Shown in pieces: positions 13,721 to 22,272 of a DNA stretch of 40,628 nucleotides. The DNA comes from a virus. Made by a program: the position numbers and the translations under genes. How positions within the stretch are numbered: the first letter of the stretch is position 1; each line of letters starts with the position of its first letter. The DNA is taken from positions 1-40,628 of the IMG/VR virus record IMGVR_UViG_3300032334_001072. One strand, 5' to 3'. Under the pieces are notes generated by a model. It made no database searches and was not told where the DNA came from. It saw only the letters and a program-made list of their open reading frames with translations.

Positions 13721-14703
13721 CAGGTGGCCCTCGGATGGAATAACAACCGGAACCCCGAACCAACCCCGGGTTGTATGATTTCATTATCCATTCTATAGAT
13801 TCCGTTTTTGACCGATGACGCCAAAACCGGCGTGTCCCAAAACCCTCGATCCGGCCGAAATACGCGGTTCCAACCGACAAAATCCAACGCGGTTTCCGAG
13901 GCCCGGGTTATGATTGATTTGTTGGCCCCAAGAACCTCGTTGGTTCGGGCAACGTAATCGTACACGGGTTGAACCGCGAATTTGTGTTGTATCTCAAAAA
14001 ACTTAACGCCGGTATTTGTTGTTTTTTGTGTTGTTGTTGATCCGTCATAACGCAACGTTTCCGGCGGCCATTGGATACCGCCAACCCGGAACGCCGAAGA
14101 ATTGATCCGTCCAATCAAGGCAATCATCGCGTTCAACGGACGGTTGACAACAAAATTCCGAACGTTGGTTGTTGTTATTTGAGGCATTGTCTTGGTTGCA
14201 TTGGTTCCGGATTGTTGCAACGTGTTGGAAGGAGAATAACGCCATTTGTAATATTGCGTTGGTAACGTTAATTGTTGCGCCGTTATTTCCATTGAATTTG
14301 TGGCCAAATCAATTTCTGATGTTTCGTTTTGATCACCGCCGGCGTCTCCGGCCGATGAATCCATTTCGTCGGTTGATTGTTGAACATTTTTGTAAACAAC
14401 CGTCATGCGCGCGCGGCGGTAATAATTGTTGGCGTTTAATTGCAAAATTGGATCAACCGGCCCTGTTCCGGCAAACGTACCAACGCCTTCAACGTCAACC
14501 GAATCACAATATGCCCATTTGATAACCGGATCGGACATTGGCGGGGTTCGATACAATGCCCCGCCAACCAACCGAACGCCGCCCAATAACAACCCGGCCA
14601 TAGTATACCATGCCGAATATGGCTCAACCTCCAACACGCGGGTAACCGTGATTGTGTCGCGGCCCGCCTGAACCTTCCGGCTAATTTCGGAGCATAGTGC
14701 CAT
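13720..14703 (-). CDS. Distal-tail candidate
   Basis: The 327-residue protein follows the tape measure gene with a one-base overlap, the position of the distal tail protein in many siphophages. It starts MALCSEISRKVQAGRDTITV and has no membrane segment. It has a central acidic/Ser-rich loop (DEMDSSAGDAGGDQNETSE) and many Asn/Thr strands. I cannot match it to a Dit family by sequence, so the call rests mainly on gene order; a hub or other baseplate protein is possible. Confidence 0.55.
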   Translation of the reverse strand: MALCSEISRKVQAGRDTITVTRVLEVEPYSAWYTMAGLLLGGVRLVGGALYRTPPMSDPVIKWAYCDSVDVEGVGTFAGTGPVDPILQLNANNYYRRARMTVVYKNVQQSTDEMDSSAGDAGGDQNETSEIDLATNSMEITAQQLTLPTQYYKWRYSPSNTLQQSGTNATKTMPQITTTNVRNFVVNRPLNAMIALIGRINSSAFRVGGIQWPPETLRYDGSTTTQKTTNTGVKFFEIQHKFAVQPVYDYVARTNEVLGANKSIITRASETALDFVGWNRVFRPDRGFWDTPVLASSVKNGIYRMDNEIIQPGVGSGFRLLFHPRAT

Positions 14704-16898
14704 TATTCAACCGCGCCTCCACCATTTTTGTTTTCAATTGTTTGCAATGACGCGACAGATTTTTGAATTCCAGCGTTCATTTGTTTCAATTCGCCCAATT
14801 GGGCTTGTTCAATTGAAATGCCTCCGGTTGCCAATGCTTTTTGTAATCGTTCAAACGTTCCCTGCAACGATTCAAACGCAACATCCATTTTGATTTTGAA
14901 CCCGGGCCCGGTTGTTGCCTGCTTTCCAATGTTTTTGATTCCATCAACGGCCGATTGGACCATTATGTCCGCGCGTTTTTTGGCGTTGTCAAACATGCCG
15001 CCAATCGTGCCTTCGGCGGCAACCGCAAATTCCTTGGCCTTGATTTTGTTTTGATCAAATTTCTCATCCAACCTATTGCTGGCCCCGCCCAACGCTCCGG
15101 TTAATTTGTCCGTGTCAATCAATTTGATATCGCCAATTGCCTTGCCATAATCGCGCATTTGTTTAATGGTTGCCTTGCTCAATATGTTTGTTTTTTCGGC
15201 AACCCATGCCAACCCGTCCAAAATCTTTTTGATAACATAACCAAACGCGGTTCCAATTCCGTTGATTGTTTGGGCAATTGCCAAAACGGTTCCCAACAAA
15301 ACGTCTTTCAAAAATTTCATTGCCCCAATCCAAGAAAATTCAATTTTGCCAACCATTGAAACCCATGCGTCCGAAATCCAATTCACGGTTGGGGCCATGT
15401 AATCGTTGTACAACCCGCCAAACGCGGCCCCTATGGCTTCCATTGACGGTTTGACGTATTCGGTATACAACGCCGCGAACGTCTCGCCAATTGAATCAAT
15501 CGCCGGCCCAATTGAATTCAGCAGATACGCTCCCATTTCCGAAACGGATTGGTATGCCGCCTCAAATGCCGGGGCCAACACGTCCCAAGCCATTGAAGAT
15601 AATTCCTCAACCGTGCTGTAAATATCCAAAAACATTTCAGAAATGCCGGCCAAGCTTTCCACAAACAATGATGATTCCGATTCGCCAAACGAAAAGAATT
15701 CCGAAATGGTTGTTGTCAAATCTGAAATCACGGTTCCAACGCCTTCGGAAACAGAATCCCATGCCGATTGCAACGTATCCAAAACCGGTTGGCCAATTGC
15801 GTTCCAAGCCGATGACATTCCTTCCATGGCCATGTTGAACCCGGCAACGATTCCGTCCCAAACAACCAACAACGCCGCCAAAACATTTGTTGCCACGGAT
15901 TTCCATTCCAACATCGGCATTTTGATAAGGCCCATGCTTGCGGCCAAGCTAACCAATATTGAAATGATGATTCCGATTGGGCCCAATACGATACCAAACG
16001 CGGCCCGTAGGGCAATGAATCCAACCCGCAACAGATTGACCGGATTGAGAACAAACATTAACGCCGGGCCAATCATGGCGAAACCACGGGCAATCAATCC
16101 GGCCGCCGCCGCCGCGACGCGCAACGGTGAAGCCAAAAACAAAAACGCCGAACCGATTCCCCGGCCGGACAATGACATTGTCAACGAGGCCGCCCGAACC
16201 AATTTCATTGGGTTGAGCATTCCAAGCATGGAAACGGCCGCGCCTTTGGCCGATGTTCCCATGAATATCAACGCAACGGCGGCCGCGCGGATCGGGCTAA
16301 TCAATACACGGACGGCGGCCCCAACCAAACCAAATGCCCCAACCAACGGCCGGGTTGCCAATAACAACAACCGCATTGGCAACGCGACGGCCCCTGACGC
16401 AATGGCAAAAATTCGCATGGGACTGGCCACGGCCAAAAACAAACCCCCCAACGGCCCCAACACGGGTTTGATGATGAGAAATGCCCCGCCCAAGGCCGTC
16501 AATGCGGCCACGGCGGCAATTATGCCGCCAATCATCATGCGGGTTCGGGGCGGGATTGACAACACGGCGGCGGTAAACCGTTCAATGTATTGGGTTGCCA
16601 ATCGTACAACCGGCGCGAACATATCGCCAACGGCCCGGGTTGCCATTTCAATTGCCCGGCTGAACCTATCGCCCTCAACCGTTCCGGCCATGGCACCACG
16701 GGCAAAATACGCGAAAAATCCGGAAACAACCGCGCCGGCCGCCAACGCCGAACGGCCAAGATTCTGGAAAGCTTCTTTTGATATTGTGCCGAAATTTTGA
16801 GTTATCGCGGACGCCGTTTTTTTGGCGTCCGTTATTGTTTTTTCAACGCCTTTGGCCACAATCTCAATAACGCCTTGGGCCAACACGGTTGAAGACAT
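14703..16898 (-). CDS. Tape measure protein
   Basis: The 731-residue protein lies directly after the tail-assembly chaperones. It shows the expected composition: a helical, Ala-rich N-terminus (VEKTITDAKKTASAITQNFG), a long hydrophobic central region with several membrane-like segments (about residues 120-340), amphipathic helices, and a polar C-terminus. Tape measures set tail length and pass through the tail tube at DNA entry. At about 0.15 nm per residue it predicts a tail near 110 nm. No lysozyme or peptidase motif is visible inside it. Confidence 0.85.
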   Translation of the reverse strand: MSSTVLAQGVIEIVAKGVEKTITDAKKTASAITQNFGTISKEAFQNLGRSALAAGAVVSGFFAYFARGAMAGTVEGDRFSRAIEMATRAVGDMFAPVVRLATQYIERFTAAVLSIPPRTRMMIGGIIAAVAALTALGGAFLIIKPVLGPLGGLFLAVASPMRIFAIASGAVALPMRLLLLATRPLVGAFGLVGAAVRVLISPIRAAAVALIFMGTSAKGAAVSMLGMLNPMKLVRAASLTMSLSGRGIGSAFLFLASPLRVAAAAAGLIARGFAMIGPALMFVLNPVNLLRVGFIALRAAFGIVLGPIGIIISILVSLAASMGLIKMPMLEWKSVATNVLAALLVVWDGIVAGFNMAMEGMSSAWNAIGQPVLDTLQSAWDSVSEGVGTVISDLTTTISEFFSFGESESSLFVESLAGISEMFLDIYSTVEELSSMAWDVLAPAFEAAYQSVSEMGAYLLNSIGPAIDSIGETFAALYTEYVKPSMEAIGAAFGGLYNDYMAPTVNWISDAWVSMVGKIEFSWIGAMKFLKDVLLGTVLAIAQTINGIGTAFGYVIKKILDGLAWVAEKTNILSKATIKQMRDYGKAIGDIKLIDTDKLTGALGGASNRLDEKFDQNKIKAKEFAVAAEGTIGGMFDNAKKRADIMVQSAVDGIKNIGKQATTGPGFKIKMDVAFESLQGTFERLQKALATGGISIEQAQLGELKQMNAGIQKSVASLQTIENKNGGGAVE

Positions 16899-16902
16899 TT
16901 TG

Positions 16903-17552
16903 TTATTCCCTCTTGCGGTTTGCCACGGTTTGAAGGAATTCGCCCCAACCCATTGTTTTACGTTCCGGGTTCGTCCAACCCAACGCGGCCAATTGACCGA
17001 TTGACATTTTTGATACCACGTCCGGCGTTAATCGGCCTTCCGATTTTTCCATTGTTTGCCGGTAATTTTCCGGCCGATCCTGTTGTTGCCACGCAATCAA
17101 CCAGTCCGGCCACTCAAGTTTTTTTCCAAATCCCGCAAACCGGCGGCGTCATACAATTCTGCCAAAACGGCTTCGGGGTTGCCCGCCTGAACCAATGCCG
17201 TCAATTCGGCATGGGTTGCATTTGGGTGATTGCCGCGAATCAAAACCCATAACAGAAACGCGCATGGTTCCGGTTCCATCAATTGCTGCTCAATATGGGA
17301 ACGGGTCATTTCAACGCCGCCGCCCGCCTTCAGGGCCACGGCTTCCCGAACCGCGATTTCTTGCAAATGTTTTGGCAACCCGGTTAATGACGCGGCAATT
17401 GCGGCCAACGGATCGGCCAACCGTTTCCTCAACCATTTGGAAAGCGTTCCAAATGTTCGTTCGGTCATCGGATCGACCAAATAGGTTTGGCCGCCCAAGG
17501 TTATTGTTCCCTTGGCGGCCGCAATGGATTCGTTGGCTTCGACCTGATTCAT
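16903..17552 (-). CDS. Tail assembly chaperone G-T fusion by -1 frameshift
   Basis: This entry is the frameshifted product. Ribosomes slipping back one base at A-AAA-AAC (17124-17118) leave the G frame after DLEKK and continue LEWPDWLIAWQQQ through the end of the T segment at 16903, giving about 216 residues. The T segment has no ATG near its beginning; the only in-frame start near the overlap is a TTG inside the G frame, so translation by frameshift is the better model. This mirrors lambda gpG/gpGT and many siphophages. The chaperone binds the tape measure during tail assembly and is absent from virions. Confidence 0.82.
17097..17552 (-). CDS. Tail assembly chaperone G
   Basis: The 151-residue zero-frame product sits between the tail tube and the tape measure, the universal position of G-type chaperones. 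It starts MNQVEANESIAAAKGTITLG, contains a helical core (FGTLSKWLRKRLADPLAAIA) and ends DLEKNLSGRTG just after the slippery site. Family sequence conservation is weak, so the identification rests on position, size and the frameshift signal. Confidence 0.82.
   Translation of the reverse strand: MNQVEANESIAAAKGTITLGGQTYLVDPMTERTFGTLSKWLRKRLADPLAAIAASLTGLPKHLQEIAVREAVALKAGGGVEMTRSHIEQQLMEPEPCAFLLWVLIRGNHPNATHAELTALVQAGNPEAVLAELYDAAGLRDLEKNLSGRTG
17118..17124 (-). other. Programmed -1 ribosomal frameshift site
   Basis: The heptamer A-AAA-AAC is in phase with the G frame (GAA AAA AAC encodes EKN, with N at residue 145). Shifting back one base opens an uninterrupted frame to 16903. It is the classic X-XXY-YYZ type of site. 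Confidence 0.85.
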
Positions 17553-17573
17553 TTTCGTAATTCCAATCTGTTA

Positions 17574-17993
17574 TTACGCTCCAAGCGGGCCCGTAATCAC
17601 GCCGGTTGATTTGAAATTCACCGAGAATTTCACGGCGTCATTTTGAGCGTTGCTTGTAACCTGCAACGATTCAATTACGGCGGCAAACGAATAGAATTTC
17701 GTTGAACTACCGCAATACAATTTCAAAGTTACGGTATCGGTTCCGCTTATTCTAGTGGGGTCGAGCGGGCCGGCGGTTCCAACGTCCGGAATGTTGGTTG
17801 AATCCCATAGGCAATTTGCCGTTCCGGAACCCTCAACAACGGTTGGAATATATTCGGCGTATCCGCCGGAACCGGCGTTGGTAGTTTCCGCGACGCGGTT
17901 TGTTGTTGTGAATGACCAATCGATAACATTGAAATCGATTGCCCCAGACATTAACTTGCCGCCCACGCCGGAATGAAATACTGGTGTTGGCAT
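17574..17993 (-). CDS. Major tail tube protein
   Basis: The 139-residue beta-rich product starts MPTPVFHSGVGGKLMSGAID and ends FSVNFKSTGVITGPLG, the pattern of small siphophage tube proteins. It directly precedes the chaperone genes. Its leader GGGGATTTTGATATG closely matches that of the major capsid gene, fitting the high output needed for a tube subunit. The neighbour at 18015-18542 is another candidate, but this one has the better length, ending and leader. Confidence 0.75.
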   Translation of the reverse strand: MPTPVFHSGVGGKLMSGAIDFNVIDWSFTTTNRVAETTNAGSGGYAEYIPTVVEGSGTANCLWDSTNIPDVGTAGPLDPTRISGTDTVTLKLYCGSSTKFYSFAAVIESLQVTSNAQNDAVKFSVNFKSTGVITGPLGA

Positions 17994-18014
17994 ATCAAAA
18001 TCCCCTTTTTGTTA

Positions 18015-18542
18015 TCAACCGTTTCCTACAACCCAAATAACGTAATCAAGCGAGGTTGCCCCGGGATTTGATATCCGCAACAAATCTCCGGTTCCGGCCG
18101 TAACCGTAAAACCCGCCGCGCTATTGTCAACGAACGCCTGCCAATATTTTACTGTAACATAATCGTTGCCGGAACCAAACGGGCCAACCCAAGCGTTGGA
18201 AACGCCGGCGGGCCCAACCCGAACGGCCTTGGTTCCATCAGGCGAAACAATCGCAACAATAACCGCAACAATACGGGTAAACGTTATTGTCTCGCCAAAT
18301 GGATTGGCAACGCCGCCGGCCAAGTCGATTGATTCCCCGGTTGAGCCCGCCAACGTCCGTTTGGCCCGATACCATGTATTCGCCAACGCGGCCCCGGAGC
18401 CAAAACTGAAATCCCCCGCCATGGCCGGGAAATCTTTGGACGCCGAGGCAACCGGATCAACGACGGCGGAAACCCCGTCATCTTTAGTTAATCGCCCTGA
18501 CGCCGCAAAATCCAACGTTAATGCCAACCCGGTTGCCGCCAT
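18015..18542 (-). CDS. Tail-region virion protein
   Basis: The 175-residue protein starts MAATGLALTLDFAASGRLTK and is beta-rich, with Gly/Ala turns and a strand pattern ending SLDYVIWVVGNG. It lies between the tail terminator and the tail tube and overlaps the upstream stop (TAATG). It could be a second tube-like protein, a tail decoration or a receptor-region component; the sequence alone does not decide. Confidence 0.62.
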   Translation of the reverse strand: MAATGLALTLDFAASGRLTKDDGVSAVVDPVASASKDFPAMAGDFSFGSGAALANTWYRAKRTLAGSTGESIDLAGGVANPFGETITFTRIVAVIVAIVSPDGTKAVRVGPAGVSNAWVGPFGSGNDYVTVKYWQAFVDNSAAGFTVTAGTGDLLRISNPGATSLDYVIWVVGNG

Positions 18543-18973
18543 TATTTCATCCTCCCCTGTAGCATGCCACGGTAAACGGTTGAATATTGGATAACGTCCG
18601 CCGCCGCCCGTTGCAAATCGTCCAAATCAATTGTGGCCGCGTCTGGGGCCAATCCGGTCAATGAACCGTTGGCCAATATGATCGGGGCCCCAATGGCCAT
18701 TATTGAGGAAATGCCGGTTGTTATCGCGCGCAACGCAACGCTTCCCAATTGTTCCGATGACCAAACGGCAATTGTAATGTTGCAAAATGCAACATAATGG
18801 CCGGTTGCCGTCATTGTCACGGAATCGGCGGCAACCGTAATGGTTGCATATGGGGCAACCGTTGTTTCGTTTGCGCGTTTGTGCCACAAACCGCCGGGAA
18901 CGTATGTTGCCAACGTCCCCGACAAATCCCAACGGGTTTGAATTTCAACCAAAATTTCCGGAATTGGAATCAT
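18542..18973 (-). CDS. Tail terminator-like protein
   Basis: The 143-residue protein starts MIPIPEILVEIQTRWDLSGT, with GGLWHKRANETTVAPYATIT and a later helical segment. This resembles tail terminator/completion proteins (lambda gpU and DUF3168 types), which begin with a helix, carry a P-Y-hydrophobic strand and cap the tail before head joining. Its place between the neck protein and the tail proteins agrees. It overlaps the upstream gene by four bases. Confidence 0.68.
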   Translation of the reverse strand: MIPIPEILVEIQTRWDLSGTLATYVPGGLWHKRANETTVAPYATITVAADSVTMTATGHYVAFCNITIAVWSSEQLGSVALRAITTGISSIMAIGAPIILANGSLTGLAPDAATIDLDDLQRAAADVIQYSTVYRGMLQGRMK

Positions 18974-19422
18974 CGAATAACCTTCATGGGTTGCCCAACA
19001 ATTTTACTCAATAACGGAATCAAGTCGGTTAACGTCCGAACCAACCCCAACCGTTTCATCATGACTTCTAAAACGGGCCCGTAAAACGCCGCGCGCGCGT
19101 AACCAATCCGAACCCGTTTTTGTTGGCCCAATTCCGGAATTGTTGTTGGCGCGGAAATCACGGACGATTGCAAAAACCCGGTTCGTTTTTTTGGATATTC
19201 GCCCGGCCGCGAAGCGTTGTAATATTGAATTGTTGGCGAACCGTTGACCGATTGAACGCGGTTGCTTGGGCATGGTATGCCCAATTTTTGTTGATGATGA
19301 TTCATAATAAAAATGGCGCAACGGGCCAATTTCATTCCAATATCGCGTTCCAATGTTGAACCAAACCCATTGGAATTGTTTTGGGTTGCCGCCGCGCCAT
19401 TTCTCAACCCAACGCCAAACAT
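18970..19422 (-). CDS. HK97 gp10-like neck protein
   Basis: The 150-residue product has a basic, helical N-terminus, a region RPGEYPKKRTGFLQSSVISA and a final segment YGPVLEVMMKRLGLVRTL. The P-x-R-TG-L-x-x-S core and the late helix after a Y-G-x-x-x-E motif are typical of gp10/minor-capsid-completion proteins that join head and tail in HK97-like phages. Gene order (connector, this gene, tail terminator) is as expected. Confidence 0.7.
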   Translation of the reverse strand: MFGVGLRNGAAATQNNSNGFGSTLERDIGMKLARCAIFIMNHHQQKLGIPCPSNRVQSVNGSPTIQYYNASRPGEYPKKRTGFLQSSVISAPTTIPELGQQKRVRIGYARAAFYGPVLEVMMKRLGLVRTLTDLIPLLSKIVGQPMKVIR

Positions 19423-20099
19423 TACAAAACCCTTTCGGCTGTCAGAACAATTGAGGCCCCGTCAATAGTACCAACGGCCCCGGTTGAAACAATTTGGTAA
19501 ACAACAGAATTCTGGTCAATGATTTGATCCGTTGGTTTCCAATCAATCATTTGCCCACAATGAATTTCATACGTTCGGCGGGCTTGGCGTTTGCCTAGCA
19601 AATCTTCCCGGGCCGCCGTTATTTCCTGAATCTTGGCGGGAACGTTTGACTTGATTTGAGTATACGTCCCGGGAACGCGGCCGCCGCCGGCGTCTTGGGT
19701 ATTGGCCGCGCTCCAATGGGCTATTGTGTCGCGCAAATCATAGGCAAAAATCAAATCACGCGTGGAAAGCTTCCACCAATTTTGCCAACCATTTCGGAAT
19801 GAATCCAAAATCGTGTATTCGTTGCCGGCTGAATCTTTTATCCGATCCGCGATTTTGGGCGACAATAACCCGGGCAATTTTGTTGCCGGCAAAATCCAAA
19901 CCAAATCGGAACCGGTGAAGGCCCCGGTTCGTTGCGTTGGAATGTCTCGGCTTGTTACCTCAAAACGCTTGGCGTCATCAACCGTATATTCGGTATCGGA
20001 AACGCGGCCGGTTGAAATAAACGTGATTGATTCCCGGCCATGCCAATAACGCCATGATTGCCCCAATATGTTGCGAACAGATTGGTTCAAATTCAACAT
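19422..20099 (-). CDS. Head-tail connector/head closure candidate
   Basis: The 225-residue protein starts MLNLNQSVRNILGQSWRYWH and contains a Trp-rich middle (GWQNWWKLSTRDLIFAYDL) and a C-terminal strand region (VVYQIVSTGAVGTIDGASIV). Position before the gp10-like gene suggests a head-completion or closure protein. The C-terminal YQI-x-S pattern recalls closure proteins, but the identification is positional. It overlaps the upstream stop by one base. Confidence 0.58.
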   Translation of the reverse strand: MLNLNQSVRNILGQSWRYWHGRESITFISTGRVSDTEYTVDDAKRFEVTSRDIPTQRTGAFTGSDLVWILPATKLPGLLSPKIADRIKDSAGNEYTILDSFRNGWQNWWKLSTRDLIFAYDLRDTIAHWSAANTQDAGGGRVPGTYTQIKSNVPAKIQEITAAREDLLGKRQARRTYEIHCGQMIDWKPTDQIIDQNSVVYQIVSTGAVGTIDGASIVLTAERVL

Positions 20100-20419
20100 C
20101 AGGCTAAAACCTCATAGTAGGTCAAATGCCCGCCAATAACCGGCGTTGTTCCCGCAACGGTCAGGTTGAGCGATTCGCCCGCCGCCGTTTCCAAAACGGG
20201 CAACCCGCCGGACGGCCAATTGTCGCCCAAATGAATTGCAATATTGCCGTTGGCCCCCATATGCATTACCCCGGAAATCGCGGTTGTTGCCGATTTCCAA
20301 GTTAATTCTGACGCAACGGAAGAACTGACGGTATATGCCAAAACCCGTAATTTCTTTCCGGCAACCCCGGCAATGATTTCTGTTGTTCCGGTTGTTGCCG
20401 ATATGATTTTTGTTTTCAT
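20099..20419 (-). CDS. Small beta-sandwich virion protein
   Basis: The 106-residue product starts MKTKIISATTGTTEIIAGVA and is made of short beta strands with Gly/Asn turns, ending GHLTYYEVLA. Proteins of this size and pattern occur as small decoration or neck proteins in several phages. GAGGA lies upstream of ATG20419. There is no catalytic motif. The function remains unknown beyond a probable structural role. Confidence 0.62.
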   Translation of the reverse strand: MKTKIISATTGTTEIIAGVAGKKLRVLAYTVSSSVASELTWKSATTAISGVMHMGANGNIAIHLGDNWPSGGLPVLETAAGESLNLTVAGTTPVIGGHLTYYEVLA

Positions 20420-20423
20420 TTCG

Positions 20424-20639
20424 TTATGTCCTCATCCGTGTAACGCGTTGATAGGGGCCTTGTAATGATTGTTGAACCTGTAACAGAATTGGCAACGTTG
20501 CGGCCAAATTGGACAAATAACCGGCCGTGTCAATCGTTTCGCCATTGATTGTTATCGTTGGGCTCGGGCTGGCCGTCAACAATTTGATGAGGCCGGCAAC
20601 CTGCCCCAATCCGCTGGAAATGTCATCGGTTGCCGCCAT
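20424..20639 (-). CDS. Small hypothetical protein, 71 residues
   Basis: GGGGAA precedes ATG20639. The product (MAATDDISSGLGQVAGLIKL onward) is amphipathic, with a strand TITINGETIDTAGY and a helix LSNLAATLPILLQVQQSL, ending in basic residues. It lies in a tight operon between capsid and neck genes, so it is probably translated. No family recognised. Confidence 0.6.
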   Translation of the reverse strand: MAATDDISSGLGQVAGLIKLLTASPSPTITINGETIDTAGYLSNLAATLPILLQVQQSLQGPYQRVTRMRT

Positions 20640-20641
20640 TG

Positions 20642-20842
20642 TTATTCCCCAAGTTCAATGATTTTGTAACCACTATCGGGCCGGCGTTCCGAAATTCGGA
20701 ACATTTCAGAATAACGCCGAATCGCCTCGGGCTTTCCATATGCCTCAATCAATTCGCGCGGGTAACCGTATCCGGTAACATAATAGGCAACAAGCCGGGT
20801 TTCCCCGGCCGTTGGCTCCGCCTGAAATGCGGTTCGTTTCAT
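20642..20842 (-). CDS. Small hypothetical protein, 66 residues
   Basis: The product starts MKRTAFQAEPTAGETRLVAY and ends YKIIELGE. It contains a Tyr/Gly-rich stretch (YYVTGYGYPRELIEAYG) and a basic helix. The Shine-Dalgarno is weak (GGAT). Support comes from its fit between the capsid gene and the next gene, with gaps of 19 and 2 bases and the same strand. Possibly a head-completion accessory. Confidence 0.52.
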   Translation of the reverse strand: MKRTAFQAEPTAGETRLVAYYVTGYGYPRELIEAYGKPEAIRRYSEMFRISERRPDSGYKIIELGE

Positions 20843-20861
20843 TGTTATTCAATCCGCCAAA

Positions 20862-22238
20862 TTAGTTTTTGTTGCGTACAACGTGCCACGGCGAAACAAT
20901 CGCCGGGATTCCGCGTTCATTTGCAAAATAGCTGGCAACAATCCCCTTGTCCAACATTTCATATTGGTTCGGGGCCGCCTGCGAAATTGTTAGCGGGTAA
21001 TTTTGCATGTACTTAAACGATTTGCCCGCCTGCATCATCCACCAATATTCATCGGCGTTTGCTTGGTTCAGGTTGAGGCCGTCCGCCGCCAAACAACGGA
21101 CTTCAAGCAACGGGCTGGTTATGATTTCAAATTGGCCGCCGTATGGGTTGGCGGAACCGCCGGACGCGAGCAACGGGTTTGACGTTGTTTGCGGGGTTGT
21201 TGCCCCGGCCCCGGTTCGGCGTTCAATTGTGGACGCGTTCAAAATCAAATTTGCCGTAACAATTTTGGCCGGATTGACCAGAATTACGTTAGGCTGAATC
21301 AGGATTCGCTTGCCGGTATGCGGATCTTCGGTTCTCATGAACTGAAGAATATCGGCTTGGAATGACGTGAAATCCAACATGGGGTTGCTGAAATCGTTCA
21401 GATAACCCAACGTCCGGCTGGTTTGATATGTATTGTAAGCCGTTCCGTTGTAGATAAAGTTATTGGTTACGCCAATAACGGAATCAATGACTTCCAATTC
21501 CTTGCGGTAGGCTAATTCATCGCCAACCGATGACGCCATGTTGAGAATATCGCCGGTCAAATCAAAATAAACGGCTTCCTTCAAAACATCAACGGCCAAC
21601 GCGTTTTCGCGGGTTTCCGGAGTCTGAACCCAACGTTCGCCGAATTGCGCGCGCGTATGGGATTCGCCGGGCAAACGCTTCTTGCCCTTATCGCCAATGG
21701 ATTGAATGCCAATAACTTTTTGGCCGTTCAATTTTGTCGGTTCAGCCGGGGCCAATCGATCCGCGATCAATTGTGGATTTTGGAAGCTTTCCAAAATCTT
21801 AACCTCGATCAACCCGCCAACAACCGAGGTAAACGTGTTGATATTCAAAAATGCGCTCGGATCAATTCCGAACCCGGTTGATTCCAACAACGCCGCGCCG
21901 CCTTGGCCGAACAACGCCGCGCGGTCATTTGGGGCCCCGGACTCAACCAATGAACGCGCCATGGTTGCCTTAGCCAACAAACCCCGTTGGGAATCGTCAA
22001 ACATCATGCGCCATGCGTTGCCGAGAAGGCCTTCCGCCAATTCGCGGATTGAGAAATCTTCCGGACGAATTGAGCGTTCGCCCAATTTCTTATTTCCGGC
22101 AATGTCTTTGTTATCGGAACCATGGCGGTTGGCCAATCCAAGGCCTTCCCGCATTTCCTGAACAAATCGCGCGCGGCCGTTCGTTTCCCGGCAACGGGAT
22201 TCGTACAATGCCCTCAATTTCACAATGTTCGCTGCCAT
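20862..22238 (-). CDS. Major capsid protein (HK97 fold)
   Basis: The 458-residue protein has the size and order expected. Residues 1-110 are a helical, charged N-terminal region. Residues about 130-330 include VKILESFQNPQLIADRLAPA, a charged loop (GKKRLPGESHTRAQFGERWV) and long helices. The C-terminal part holds ANLILNASTIERRTG and the axial-domain-like stretch GQFEIITSPLLEVRCL. It follows the protease-scaffold and decoration genes. The leader GGGGGTTTTTGATATG is shared with the tail tube gene. Confidence 0.85.
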   Translation of the reverse strand: MAANIVKLRALYESRCRETNGRARFVQEMREGLGLANRHGSDNKDIAGNKKLGERSIRPEDFSIRELAEGLLGNAWRMMFDDSQRGLLAKATMARSLVESGAPNDRAALFGQGGAALLESTGFGIDPSAFLNINTFTSVVGGLIEVKILESFQNPQLIADRLAPAEPTKLNGQKVIGIQSIGDKGKKRLPGESHTRAQFGERWVQTPETRENALAVDVLKEAVYFDLTGDILNMASSVGDELAYRKELEVIDSVIGVTNNFIYNGTAYNTYQTSRTLGYLNDFSNPMLDFTSFQADILQFMRTEDPHTGKRILIQPNVILVNPAKIVTANLILNASTIERRTGAGATTPQTTSNPLLASGGSANPYGGQFEIITSPLLEVRCLAADGLNLNQANADEYWWMMQAGKSFKYMQNYPLTISQAAPNQYEMLDKGIVASYFANERGIPAIVSPWHVVRNKN

Positions 22239-22272
22239 ATCAAAAACCCCCTATAATTTCAAAATTGTGTTG

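Noticed and set aside
15643-16800. Plus-strand frame of about 385 codons
   Set aside because: Antisense to the hydrophobic middle of the tape measure gene. Its composition (Asn/Ala/Pro-rich) is that of a reverse-complement shadow, and no upstream signals exist.
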